In this document: in pieces, positions 1 through 5,603 of the stretch
Layout: the number at the start of each line of letters is the position of its first letter
Numbering within the stretch: position 1 is the stretch's first letter
DNA from: Cytophagales bacterium
GTDB lineage: Bacteria; Bacteroidota; Bacteroidia; Cytophagales; Cyclobacteriaceae
Direction: 5' to 3'
DNA length: 5,690 nucleotides
Assembly (NCBI GenBank): GCA_003454975.1
Contig: DMST01000013.1
Span: 177-5,866, forward strand
Notes under the pieces: model-generated
Seen by the model: the letters and a program-made list of their open reading frames with translations, nothing else
Database searches by the model: none
Told to the model about the DNA's origin: nothing
Made by a program: the position numbers and the translations under genes

Positions 1-679
1 TGTCAATCACCCCGTCTACGCCCTCAATGTTGCCAATCATATCGTTGTTCAGGATACCCACGATGTCCCACTCCTTCTCCTGGGCGTAGGCTGCCAAGCC
101 TGCACCTCCAAAAAGACCTTGCTCTTCACCGGACAGGCCCACGTAGATGATGCTGGTGGGAAACTCGTACTGGGAGAGTACCCTGGCAGCTTCCATGGCC
201 CCTGCCATGCCGCTGGCATTGTCATTGGCCCCAGGGGCATCGGTAGTGAAGTCCATGGCATTGCTAGCCCGGCTGTCTATATCTCCGCTCATGATCACGT
301 AGCGGTCCGGGTACACGGTGCCGCGCTGAATGGCCACCACATTCACCACCCAGGCGTCGTGCGGTACCCGATCGTTGCCCTCTTTGGTTACGAGATCTTT
401 TTGGTAGAACACCTCCAGGCAGCCGTTACAGTCGGCCGAAATTTTGTCAAACTCGGCTTTGATCCACCGGCGGGCAGCACCAATGCCCCGGGTGTCCGAT
501 ACCGTGTCGGAGAAGGTGTTGCGGGTTCCAAAACCAGCCAGGGTGCGGATGTCGGCCTCGATTCGCTCAGCGGAAACGGCCTCAATGATATCGTACATCC
601 GGCTATCCGTAGCAGCATCTTGTGCCCCTGCTGCTAGCGGAAGGGCCAGCAGAAAGGGGAGCATATAGCGTAGTATCAT
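1..679 (-). CDS. M28-family zinc peptidase, exported, N-terminal 226 residues (C-terminus outside window)
   Basis: Likely a periplasmic or secreted metallopeptidase of family M28 (aminopeptidase or carboxypeptidase type), hydrolysing peptides with a two-zinc centre. Seen: a signal peptide (MILRYMLPFLLALPLAAGAQ, probable cleavage after AGA at residue 19), then a prodomain-like segment, then the M28 core. The core has SGDIDSR (131-137), GANDNASG (150-157, metal ligand Asp153), GLSGEEQG (181-188, general base Glu185 and ligand Glu186) and NNDMIGN (211-217, ligand Asp213). The last expected His ligand lies beyond the edge. The usual first-ligand His of the HxD motif is Asp133 here, with Asp135 in the normal place. 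Cys84 and Cys87 may form a disulfide. The start at 679 is preferred over the Met at 664 because it adds an Arg before the hydrophobic stretch. There is no clear ribosome site. Sampled lines of this gene are 58 to 67% G+C, richer than the central genes. Exact substrate unknown. Confidence 0.9.
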   Translation of the reverse strand, partial: MILRYMLPFLLALPLAAGAQDAATDSRMYDIIEAVSAERIEADIRTLAGFGTRNTFSDTVSDTRGIGAARRWIKAEFDKISADCNGCLEVFYQKDLVTKEGNDRVPHDAWVVNVVAIQRGTVYPDRYVIMSGDIDSRASNAMDFTTDAPGANDNASGMAGAMEAARVLSQYEFPTSIIYVGLSGEEQGLFGGAGLAAYAQEKEWDIVGILNNDMIGNIEGVDGVID

Positions 680-736
680 GGTTATTATAGTTCTGGTATA
701 CGCCTCCAAATTGGTAGGATTCGGTAGGCCGGACAA

Positions 737-755
737 GCCACTTTATGGGAGTGGC
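737..755 (-). terminator. Possible weak terminator hairpin after sensor A
   Basis: A perfect 6-bp inverted repeat (GCCACT at 737-742, AGTGGC at 750-755) with a 7-nt loop begins 20 bp past the sensor A stop codon. On the minus strand it is followed only by TTGT, not a proper U tract, so intrinsic termination is uncertain. It could also be a structure in the leader of the M28 gene, which starts 58 bp further on. The rest of the 680-775 gap holds no gene and no clear promoter. Confidence 0.25.
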
Positions 756-775
756 AATGAGCAGAAGCGGGTAGA

Positions 776-1951
776 TTAGTCTTCCTCACCTAGGTCGAAT
801 TCCTGAGTATGGGTAAGTTCCACAATTTCGTGAATGACCTGATCCAGATCCTGGCTAGCCTGCTGTAGTAGCCCCAGAAAACGATGTTGCTCCTCAGGGT
901 CTTTCGTTTGTAGGGTTATATTAACAAGGCCCATCAGGGTAGCCAGGGGCCTGCGGATCTGATGAGATTGCGTGTTCGCAATCTGCTTCAATTGCCAATT
1001 CATTTGCCTAACCTGGGTGAGATCTACTACCACCCCTTCATAATGGGGAGGAGCCCCATCTTTGGGCACAATTTTCCGGGCTGTTTCCATAAAATGGATA
1101 GTCTCCCCTTGTTTGGATATGCCCGTGTTTTCAAATTGATTGACATACCCTTGTGTTTCCATCCTTTTTACAAACTCCTTCCGCTTCTCAGGATTGCTGT
1201 AGAATTTGGTAGCGTCATACTTACAAAACTCTTCCAGGGTGTTGTAGCCATACATCTTGTGAAAGCTTTCATTGGCCATTAATATCTCCCCTTGCATATT
1301 GCTTCGGTAGACACCAATCATCCCGTGGTCAAACATTTGCCGGTACAGGCGCTCGCTACTCCGCAGTTTATCCTCATTGTCCTTGTTTTGTAGGGCAATA
1401 GCTGCCATCCGGATAAAGGCCATCAACAGGTCTTGGTTTTGGAGCGATTTCCCCTTCTTGAAGATGAGCGCACAACCACCAAACACCCTTTCTCTCCGCG
1501 TAAAGCCTACCTGATAGATCTCGCCGAAGGCAAAAAGAGTTTCGGCCGTTTTACACACGGCTTTCGGTACCGTGCCCAGGGCAAGGGTATACAAGTTTTT
1601 TATCGGCGAAAGCTCTCCAGATTTGAGGAAGTCGAACGTAGACTCGTTAATTGGAATTTTGAAATGGGTAGGATTATTGCCAGTTCTTATAGCCAGGTCC
1701 ATGAGTATTTTAGGTAAACCTACCAGACTCCGGGTAGTAGCCACCCGGAAGGAGTCGTGCGAATTGATGGCTACCATGGAAGCACCGGAAATTCTTTTTA
1801 TTTCATGTGCTAGAAATTCATACAAATTTTCCTCCTCATGATCAAAGTCCAGGAGCCGCACTGCGGCCTCCTCTAAGAAAGACACCCCCACGGCCGAATC
1901 TGTATAAGGATGATGTTCAAGAAAGGTGGTTTCACTGGTATTGAAACTCAT
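776..1951 (-). CDS. Sensor A: GAF-PAS-DHp protein, histidine-kinase-like but without an ATPase domain
   Basis: Cytoplasmic signalling protein of 391 residues with no signal peptide or membrane segment. Domains in order: a GAF-like domain (about 25-190, ending in the helix MAAIALQNK), a short coiled linker, a PAS domain (about 200-313, with MIGVYRSNMQGEILMANESF and closing YEGVVVDLTQ), and a HisKA/DHp helical hairpin (about 320-380). The H-box reads QSHQIRRPLA with phosphoacceptor His330. The chain stops at 391, so the N, G1 and G2 boxes of HATPase_c are absent, and no frame downstream supplies them. It is a clear paralogue of sensor B: residues 142-190 match 29 of 49 positions by eye. A weak AGGG lies 8 bases before the ATG. 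It diverges from the acyltransferase across a 373-bp gap. Role inferred: phosphotransfer, dimerisation or scaffold in a two-component pathway; partner and ligand unknown. A family of truncated PAS proteins with this ending occurs in Bacteroidota as far as I recall. Confidence 0.9.
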   Translation of the reverse strand: MSFNTSETTFLEHHPYTDSAVGVSFLEEAAVRLLDFDHEEENLYEFLAHEIKRISGASMVAINSHDSFRVATTRSLVGLPKILMDLAIRTGNNPTHFKIPINESTFDFLKSGELSPIKNLYTLALGTVPKAVCKTAETLFAFGEIYQVGFTRRERVFGGCALIFKKGKSLQNQDLLMAFIRMAAIALQNKDNEDKLRSSERLYRQMFDHGMIGVYRSNMQGEILMANESFHKMYGYNTLEEFCKYDATKFYSNPEKRKEFVKRMETQGYVNQFENTGISKQGETIHFMETARKIVPKDGAPPHYEGVVVDLTQVRQMNWQLKQIANTQSHQIRRPLATLMGLVNITLQTKDPEEQHRFLGLLQQASQDLDQVIHEIVELTHTQEFDLGEED

Positions 1952-2119
1952 AGATAATGCCCTGAATAGAAAGTTACTTAGCTAGCGTACATCAGTTGAA
2001 ATAATAAGGTAACAATTGGGTTTAGTTTGGGACACAGATATCGATGATCCATTGCAAATTGGCTATAAATAACCGGATAAGTTCCACGAGCAATATATCC
2101 AATTTCTATATTCTATGTT

Positions 2120-2150
2120 TCTCGTCTTAGAGGGTGTAAACTCCACGAGA
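2120..2150. repeat. Imperfect inverted repeat / potential hairpin
   Basis: TCTCGT (2120-2125) pairs with ACGAGA (2145-2150). Inside it, GAG (2130-2132) pairs with CTC (2141-2143) around an 8-nt loop, giving a two-part stem with an asymmetric internal loop. There is no U tract on either side that would make it a standard terminator. It may be an operator or a leader structure, or may be chance. Confidence 0.3.
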
Positions 2151-2174
2151 TTTGCCTGTCCTATGGGGTGTCAA

Positions 2175-2208
2175 ATGAGGATTCGGCTTGTCGTTATAAT
2201 ATCCTCAT
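2175..2208. repeat. 8-bp perfect inverted repeat, operator-like
   Basis: ATGAGGAT (2175-2182) and ATCCTCAT (2201-2208) are perfect inverted copies separated by 18 bp, a spacing that would place the half-sites on similar faces of the helix. The repeat overlaps the candidate promoter: the TTG element lies inside it and the right arm ends on the first base of the -7-like box. This arrangement suits a repressor site for the acyltransferase gene, but no regulator is identified. Confidence 0.4.
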
Positions 2209-2215
2209 GTGTTTG
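2188..2215 (+). promoter_or_regulatory. Candidate Bacteroidota-type promoter for the acyltransferase
   Basis: TTG (2188-2190), a 17-bp spacer and TGTGTTTG (2208-2215) match the Bacteroidota pattern TTG / TAnnTTTG with one mismatch in the -7 box. It would give a leader of roughly 100 bases before the ATG at 2325. A TATAAT string at 2195-2200 lies within the spacer, but the primary sigma factor of this phylum does not usually rely on that box. Found by eye, so weak. Confidence 0.27.
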
Positions 2216-2324
2216 TCTCTGAATTGCATACAACCCTAGCCCGGGTAGAGTAATAGTAGAGAGGGGAAATTAGGACCTTCGGTGATATCTGTATTTTATT
2301 GGTTTTTGGTCCCTTCTGTGTTTC

Positions 2325-3458
2325 ATGAAAGAAAGACTCTATTATCTGGATTGGCTTCGTCTGGGAGCATTTGCTATGCTTATGGTGTTTCACTGTACCC
2401 GTTTTTTTGACTTCTTTCCCTGGCACGTCAAGAATGACGTACAGAGCGAAGGGGTCACCCAGTTTTTTTTGTTCTCTACTGCTTGGCGCATGCCCTTGAT
2501 CTTCTTTGTGTCTGGGGCAGGTACTTACTTCGCCATCCGTTCTCGGAAAAGTCAGTTGTTGCCTGATCGTGTCAAGCGTCTGCTGGTTCCTTACTTGTTT
2601 GGCATTCTAGTGCTTATTCCACCTCAGAAGTATCTGGAGTACCGTTTCTATGGTGGCGAATTGGATGCTTTCTGGACGTTTTTGCTTCAATACCCGAAGC
2701 AGTTATTCTCTGCTTCCTTGGGATGGAATTTCATTTGGTTTGGGCATCTGGGTTACCACATCTGGTACTTGCCTTATCTCTTCGTGCAAACATTGGTGTT
2801 ATTGCCTGTTTTTCGCTGGATCAATACCTGGGCGGAGAATATACCAGTGAAAACTTCCGCATTCTGGTTGTCGGCTGTTACGTTGGTAGTGGTGAACGCA
2901 ATTCTGCGGCCTGTTTTTCCGGAGTATCTCAACTGGGCCGACTTTTTCCATTTTCTCTTCTTTTTCCTGATGGGGTATGTTTTTGTGTTAGCCAGGAAGT
3001 CCATTCTGGAAGTGCTCAAAAAGAATATTGTTTGGGTACTGGGTATCGCGGTTTTGACTAGTTTACTCACCCATTATTTTGCGCTGTTTACTCCTTACAT
3101 GATCAAGTGGATGGATACACCGGATGGCTCTTGGGATTACCTTGGTTTTGTTGTAATCCGTATTCTCAACGCCTTCACTTGGGTGGCCACGCTACTTTGG
3201 ATGGCTCACCGATATCTCAATACTAATCCTTCTTGGCTGGCAAAGGCTAGCCAGGCTATTTTACCTGTTTACGTATTGCATCAGACTGCCATCTTGATCA
3301 TTGGCTACCATGTAGTGCAATCGAGTTTTGCCCCTTGGGTTAAGTTTTTGGTGATACTGATGGGCACACTGATTTCAGTGGGCCTGGTTTATGCTGTCAT
3401 TACTCGGATAGGTCCCTTGCGGTGGCTTTTTGGTATGAAACCTCCTTCGAATACGTAA
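2325..3458 (+). CDS. Integral-membrane acyltransferase, AT3 (Acyl_transf_3) family
   Basis: A 377-residue polytopic inner-membrane protein of the acyltransferase-3 family, whose members move acyl groups onto sugars of periplasmic glucans, lipopolysaccharide, exopolysaccharide or other envelope molecules. Seen: about ten hydrophobic segments (roughly 10-28, 55-71, 86-100, 145-163, 180-196, 207-224, 234-252, 273-295, 311-331, 338-360). The first carries the family R-x10-H motif, Arg12 to His23 in DWLRLGAFAMLMVFH. Arg82-Val-Lys-Arg85 matches the RxxR motif before the third segment. HIWYLPYLF (145-153) and ILPVYVLHQT (312-321) are further family-like stretches. The length fits a stand-alone AT3 domain with no SGNH or other fused domain. 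No Shine-Dalgarno sequence precedes the ATG, as is common in this phylum. It is a single plus-strand gene between two minus-strand sensor paralogues, and its stop is 3 bp from the end of sensor B. The overall look resembles the OpgC/MdoC-like branch, but the acceptor cannot be told from sequence. Confidence 0.92.
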   Translation: MKERLYYLDWLRLGAFAMLMVFHCTRFFDFFPWHVKNDVQSEGVTQFFLFSTAWRMPLIFFVSGAGTYFAIRSRKSQLLPDRVKRLLVPYLFGILVLIPPQKYLEYRFYGGELDAFWTFLLQYPKQLFSASLGWNFIWFGHLGYHIWYLPYLFVQTLVLLPVFRWINTWAENIPVKTSAFWLSAVTLVVVNAILRPVFPEYLNWADFFHFLFFFLMGYVFVLARKSILEVLKKNIVWVLGIAVLTSLLTHYFALFTPYMIKWMDTPDGSWDYLGFVVIRILNAFTWVATLLWMAHRYLNTNPSWLAKASQAILPVYVLHQTAILIIGYHVVQSSFAPWVKFLVILMGTLISVGLVYAVITRIGPLRWLFGMKPPSNT

Positions 3459-3461
3459 GCG

Positions 3462-4565
3462 CTATTTTTTGCGCATTTCCTGAGTGAGGTTGACTACCTC
3501 ATGAATCACCGAATCTAGCTGGTCTGCCGAAAGCTTCAATTGTTCCAGGTACTGATGCTTGAGTGTGGTGTCCTTTTCCTGCATCATCAATTCAATTAAT
3601 CCCAAGATGGAGGCTACAGGTCCTCTTATTTTGTGCGATTGCACCTCAGCAATTTCCTCCATCTGGTGCAGCAGTTGCTTCTGCTGGGTGATATCGGTGA
3701 TCACCCCCTCATAGTAGGCATCCCTCTCTTCCGTTGCCGGTACCTTCTTTGCTGATTCTAGTAGGTATATTTTCTCACCGGTCTGGGTGCGACCCGCCCA
3801 CTCAAACTGGTCTATGGCTCCTGTTTGTTCTAATTTTTCACTCCAGTCTTTTCTACTAGCAGGGTCATAATGCAGATCGGCGGTCTTCAATCCTTCTACT
3901 CTGTTTGCCGTATCATACCCAAACATGCTGAAAAAGGCCTTATTAGCTAGTGAAATCTCCCCAGCTAGGTTACTCTGGTACATACCAAACATGGCGTTTT
4001 CAAACAGATCACGATAGTGTTGCTCGCTCTTTAAAAGTTTGTCCTCGGCATGTTTGTTTTGCAGTGCTATGGCAGCTTGCTGTATAAATGAGGCTGTTAA
4101 TTCTCGGTTAAGAAAGGAATGTCCTTTCTTAAAAATTAAGACAGCTCCACCGCTTACTTTACCTTTTCGCTTAATGGCTACCTGATAGATTTCCCCAATC
4201 CTCATGAGCAATTCCAATGCATCACAAATCGCCTTGGGAATGGTTTTCAAACTAAGTTCGTATACCGAATTGAATGGAATGAATTCACCTGAGGAAAGGA
4301 ATTCGTAGGTATCCTTGGGTAGTTGAGTTCTGGAGGTATGCGGATCAAAGCCTAGAATTTTAGTGACCTCTTCCAGCCGCTTTCCCAGTCCGGCTATGTA
4401 CCGGCTTTTGGATATATAACCTGGCTCAATGGTGCTCACAATAACGAGGTAAGCCCCAGACATCTCCCTAATGGTATCTCCGATGTACCGGTATATGGCC
4501 TCGCCTTGCGTTTCCAGGTCCATTAACTGAACCGCTGTATCAGCCAGGGTTGTAAAGTTCGACAT
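3462..4565 (-). CDS. Sensor B: GAF-PAS-DHp protein, histidine-kinase-like but without an ATPase domain
   Basis: A 367-residue soluble paralogue of sensor A with the same plan: GAF-like domain (about 5-171, ending FIQQAAIALQNK), linker, PAS domain (about 181-294, with MFGMYQSNLAGEISLANKAF and closing YEGVITDITQ) and DHp hairpin (about 300-362). The H-box is QSHKIRGPVA with phosphoacceptor His311. The protein ends 56 residues later after LDSVIHEVVNLT, with no HATPase_c domain; the DNA beyond the stop is the antisense of the acyltransferase gene. Compared with sensor A it lacks about 19 residues at the N-terminus and ends in a basic tail (EMRKK) where A ends acidic (LGEED). An AGGGG stands 6 bases before the ATG, so the start is well supported. 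No membrane segment is present, so it should sense a cytoplasmic cue. Role inferred as phosphotransfer or scaffold; ligand and response regulator unknown. Confidence 0.9.
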   Translation of the reverse strand: MSNFTTLADTAVQLMDLETQGEAIYRYIGDTIREMSGAYLVIVSTIEPGYISKSRYIAGLGKRLEEVTKILGFDPHTSRTQLPKDTYEFLSSGEFIPFNSVYELSLKTIPKAICDALELLMRIGEIYQVAIKRKGKVSGGAVLIFKKGHSFLNRELTASFIQQAAIALQNKHAEDKLLKSEQHYRDLFENAMFGMYQSNLAGEISLANKAFFSMFGYDTANRVEGLKTADLHYDPASRKDWSEKLEQTGAIDQFEWAGRTQTGEKIYLLESAKKVPATEERDAYYEGVITDITQQKQLLHQMEEIAEVQSHKIRGPVASILGLIELMMQEKDTTLKHQYLEQLKLSADQLDSVIHEVVNLTQEMRKK

Positions 4566-4571
4566 AAAAGA

Positions 4572-4576
4572 CCCCT
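4572..4576 (-). promoter_or_regulatory. Ribosome binding site of sensor B
   Basis: AGGGG on the minus strand with a 6-base spacer to the ATG at 4565. It is the best Shine-Dalgarno-like site in the window and supports this start codon; the other genes have weak or no such sequence. Confidence 0.4.
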
Positions 4577-4592
4577 ATGTGCGCATTCTTAA

Positions 4593-4609
4593 GTTCAATA
4601 AAAATGAAC
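4593..4609. repeat. Short inverted repeat upstream of sensor B
   Basis: GTTCA (4593-4597) and TGAAC (4605-4609) are perfect inverted arms around a 7-bp A/T loop, 28 to 44 bp before the sensor B start codon. It could be an operator or leader hairpin. The arms are only 5 bp, so chance is quite possible. Confidence 0.22.
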
Positions 4610-4636
4610 CAATTGCCAATCGTTTGACTGACTTTA

Positions 4637-4661
4637 CCGACCAAAAAAGCTATTGGTACGG
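4637..4661. repeat. Bulged hairpin between the hydrolase and sensor B
   Basis: CCG-ACCAA (4637-4644) pairs with TTGGT-CGG (4653-4657 and 4659-4661), leaving one bulged base at 4658 and an 8-nt loop, for eight base pairs in all. It lies 40 bp past the hydrolase stop and about 70 bp before sensor B. On the minus strand it is followed by AAAGTC rather than a U tract, so it is a poor intrinsic terminator; it may be an operator or leader structure. No clear promoter for sensor B was found in the 135-bp gap. Confidence 0.28.
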
Positions 4662-4700
4662 ATACTTCTTGTAAGGTTATTCACCCGAAAGAAGGACCCA

Positions 4701-5603
4701 TTATTCGGCTATTTTATCCATCCATTCCAGCAATTCGGGCACATCCACAATCGACCAGCTATGTGGGTGACGGGTCCCGTCGGCTCGGTAGCCTTTGCCG
4801 CTGGTAGCAACATACTCTACTTGGTGCCAGCCGTCCTCCTCAGCTAGGAACCGTTCCAGCTGATGGAGAGTCCCAGAGTTAGTTTCAGAAAGATCTTGCA
4901 CTCCGCGTTCTGTTTGCCACCAGTTTAAGTCTGGCTCGGTATAGAGTCGCAAGGGGGTATGATTCAGTGCCGCTATGTTGGTGATGGTGCCAGAGGAATG
5001 GGTATAGGGTGAGGCTTCTTGGTAGTTGGGCAGGTCCTGAGAGGGATGACCTAACGCCTGGGCGAATAACTGCTTGAGGTACTGGCCTTCGTTTACCGCC
5101 ACCTGGGCTACATTCCTTTCCACGGCCAGAGCAGAGTGCTCATATAACTGTTGCAGATCTATGGGAGAGTCTACCACAAAGACACCACGTGGCATAATAG
5201 GGTGCTCTTGCTCCAATAGATAATTGCTGAGAAGCAAAGCTACGTTGCCACCACTGGAATACCCGCCGATGAATACCTTGTCCATGGGTTGGCCTTCGTA
5301 CGCCAGTAGGTTATGAGTGAGTTCGGCTAGCGTTGCCTGCTCCTCGGTATTTAGCCAGAGATGTCGGTTGAAGTTGAATAACAACACAGAAAAGCCAGCC
5401 TGGTTGGCAGCTTCTACTATGGGGAATTCCGACTGGGTGCTTGCTGCATTGTGGCCAAAGCCAGGGAAGAGGATGAGGACACCTTTGGCGGAGTGGGCTT
5501 TGTGCCATTGGTAGGCATCCGATGGGGTGGGGGGTGTTTGGCCCAGGGTGGGAGAGGACCACAGAAACAGGGCTAGTAGAGAGAGGGTGAGGATGTTTTT
5601 CAT
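4701..5603 (-). CDS. Exported alpha/beta hydrolase
   Basis: A 300-residue alpha/beta-hydrolase-fold protein, probably a periplasmic or secreted esterase, lipase or peptidase-like enzyme. Seen: a signal peptide (Lys2, hydrophobic core about 4-15, cleavage probably near Gly21-Gln22), then the first core strand GVLILFPGFGHNA (41-53) carrying the oxyanion-hole region. The nucleophile elbow is GGYSSGGN (113-120), with Ser116 in G-x-S-x-G. Strand VFVVDSP (141-147) follows. LRLYTEPDLNWW (218-229) makes Asp225 the likely acid, and RHPHSWSIVD (278-287) supplies His281 or His279 as the catalytic base. The C-terminal helix LLEWMDKI closes the fold. The triad is therefore complete by pattern, but no subfamily is recognised and the substrate is unknown. 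The frame stays open upstream to the window edge but has no ATG, GTG or TTG there, and the signal peptide fixes the start at 5603. It is 135 bp upstream of sensor B on the same strand, too far for obvious translational coupling. Confidence 0.87.
   Translation of the reverse strand: MKNILTLSLLALFLWSSPTLGQTPPTPSDAYQWHKAHSAKGVLILFPGFGHNAASTQSEFPIVEAANQAGFSVLLFNFNRHLWLNTEEQATLAELTHNLLAYEGQPMDKVFIGGYSSGGNVALLLSNYLLEQEHPIMPRGVFVVDSPIDLQQLYEHSALAVERNVAQVAVNEGQYLKQLFAQALGHPSQDLPNYQEASPYTHSSGTITNIAALNHTPLRLYTEPDLNWWQTERGVQDLSETNSGTLHQLERFLAEEDGWHQVEYVATSGKGYRADGTRHPHSWSIVDVPELLEWMDKIAE

Larger units (their letters stand above)
1952..2324. other. 373-bp divergent intergenic region
   Basis: This gap separates the starts of sensor A (minus) and the acyltransferase (plus), so it must carry the promoters of both unless they lie further away. 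It is A+T-rich (38% G+C in the line 2041-2100). No convincing protein gene or known RNA is seen. Contents: an imperfect hairpin at 2120-2150; an 8-bp inverted repeat at 2175-2208 overlapping a candidate promoter at 2188-2215; ACAGATATC at 2034-2042 mirrored as GATATCTGT at 2284-2292; and TCCACGAG twice in direct orientation (2083-2090 and 2142-2149). I could not identify a convincing TTG / TAnnTTTG promoter on the minus strand for sensor A. Confidence 0.6.

Noticed and set aside
119..637. 172-residue open frame on the plus strand
   Set aside because: It lies wholly antisense to the M28 peptidase, whose motifs and signal peptide are unmistakable; G+C-rich coding DNA often leaves such open antisense frames. 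The translation shows no recognisable domain.
680..775. Search for a missing HATPase_c domain or frameshift after sensor A
   Set aside because: The gap is only 96 bp and none of its frames shows N- or G-box sequence, so sensor A is not a frameshifted full kinase.
2175..2222. Small plus-strand frame MRIRLVVIISSCVCL upstream of the acyltransferase
   Set aside because: Only 15 codons, no ribosome site, and its first bases are the arm of an inverted repeat. A leader peptide is possible but unsupported.
2321..2330. Perfect 10-bp palindrome TTTCATGAAA at the acyltransferase start
   Set aside because: It arises simply from ATGAAA preceded by TTTC; too common to treat as an operator without more evidence.
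2205..2426. 73-residue minus-strand open frame in the divergent region
   Set aside because: Its N-terminal part is antisense to the acyltransferase start, the composition is low in structure, and no domain or ribosome site is seen.
2723..3070. Open frames of about 100 residues on both strands within the acyltransferase gene
   Set aside because: They are out-of-frame or antisense shadows of a gene with clear membrane segments and family motifs.
776..4565. Mobile element or composite transposon formed by the two sensor copies
   Set aside because: The two genes are diverged paralogues, not near-identical repeats, and there is no transposase, terminal inverted repeat or target-site duplication.
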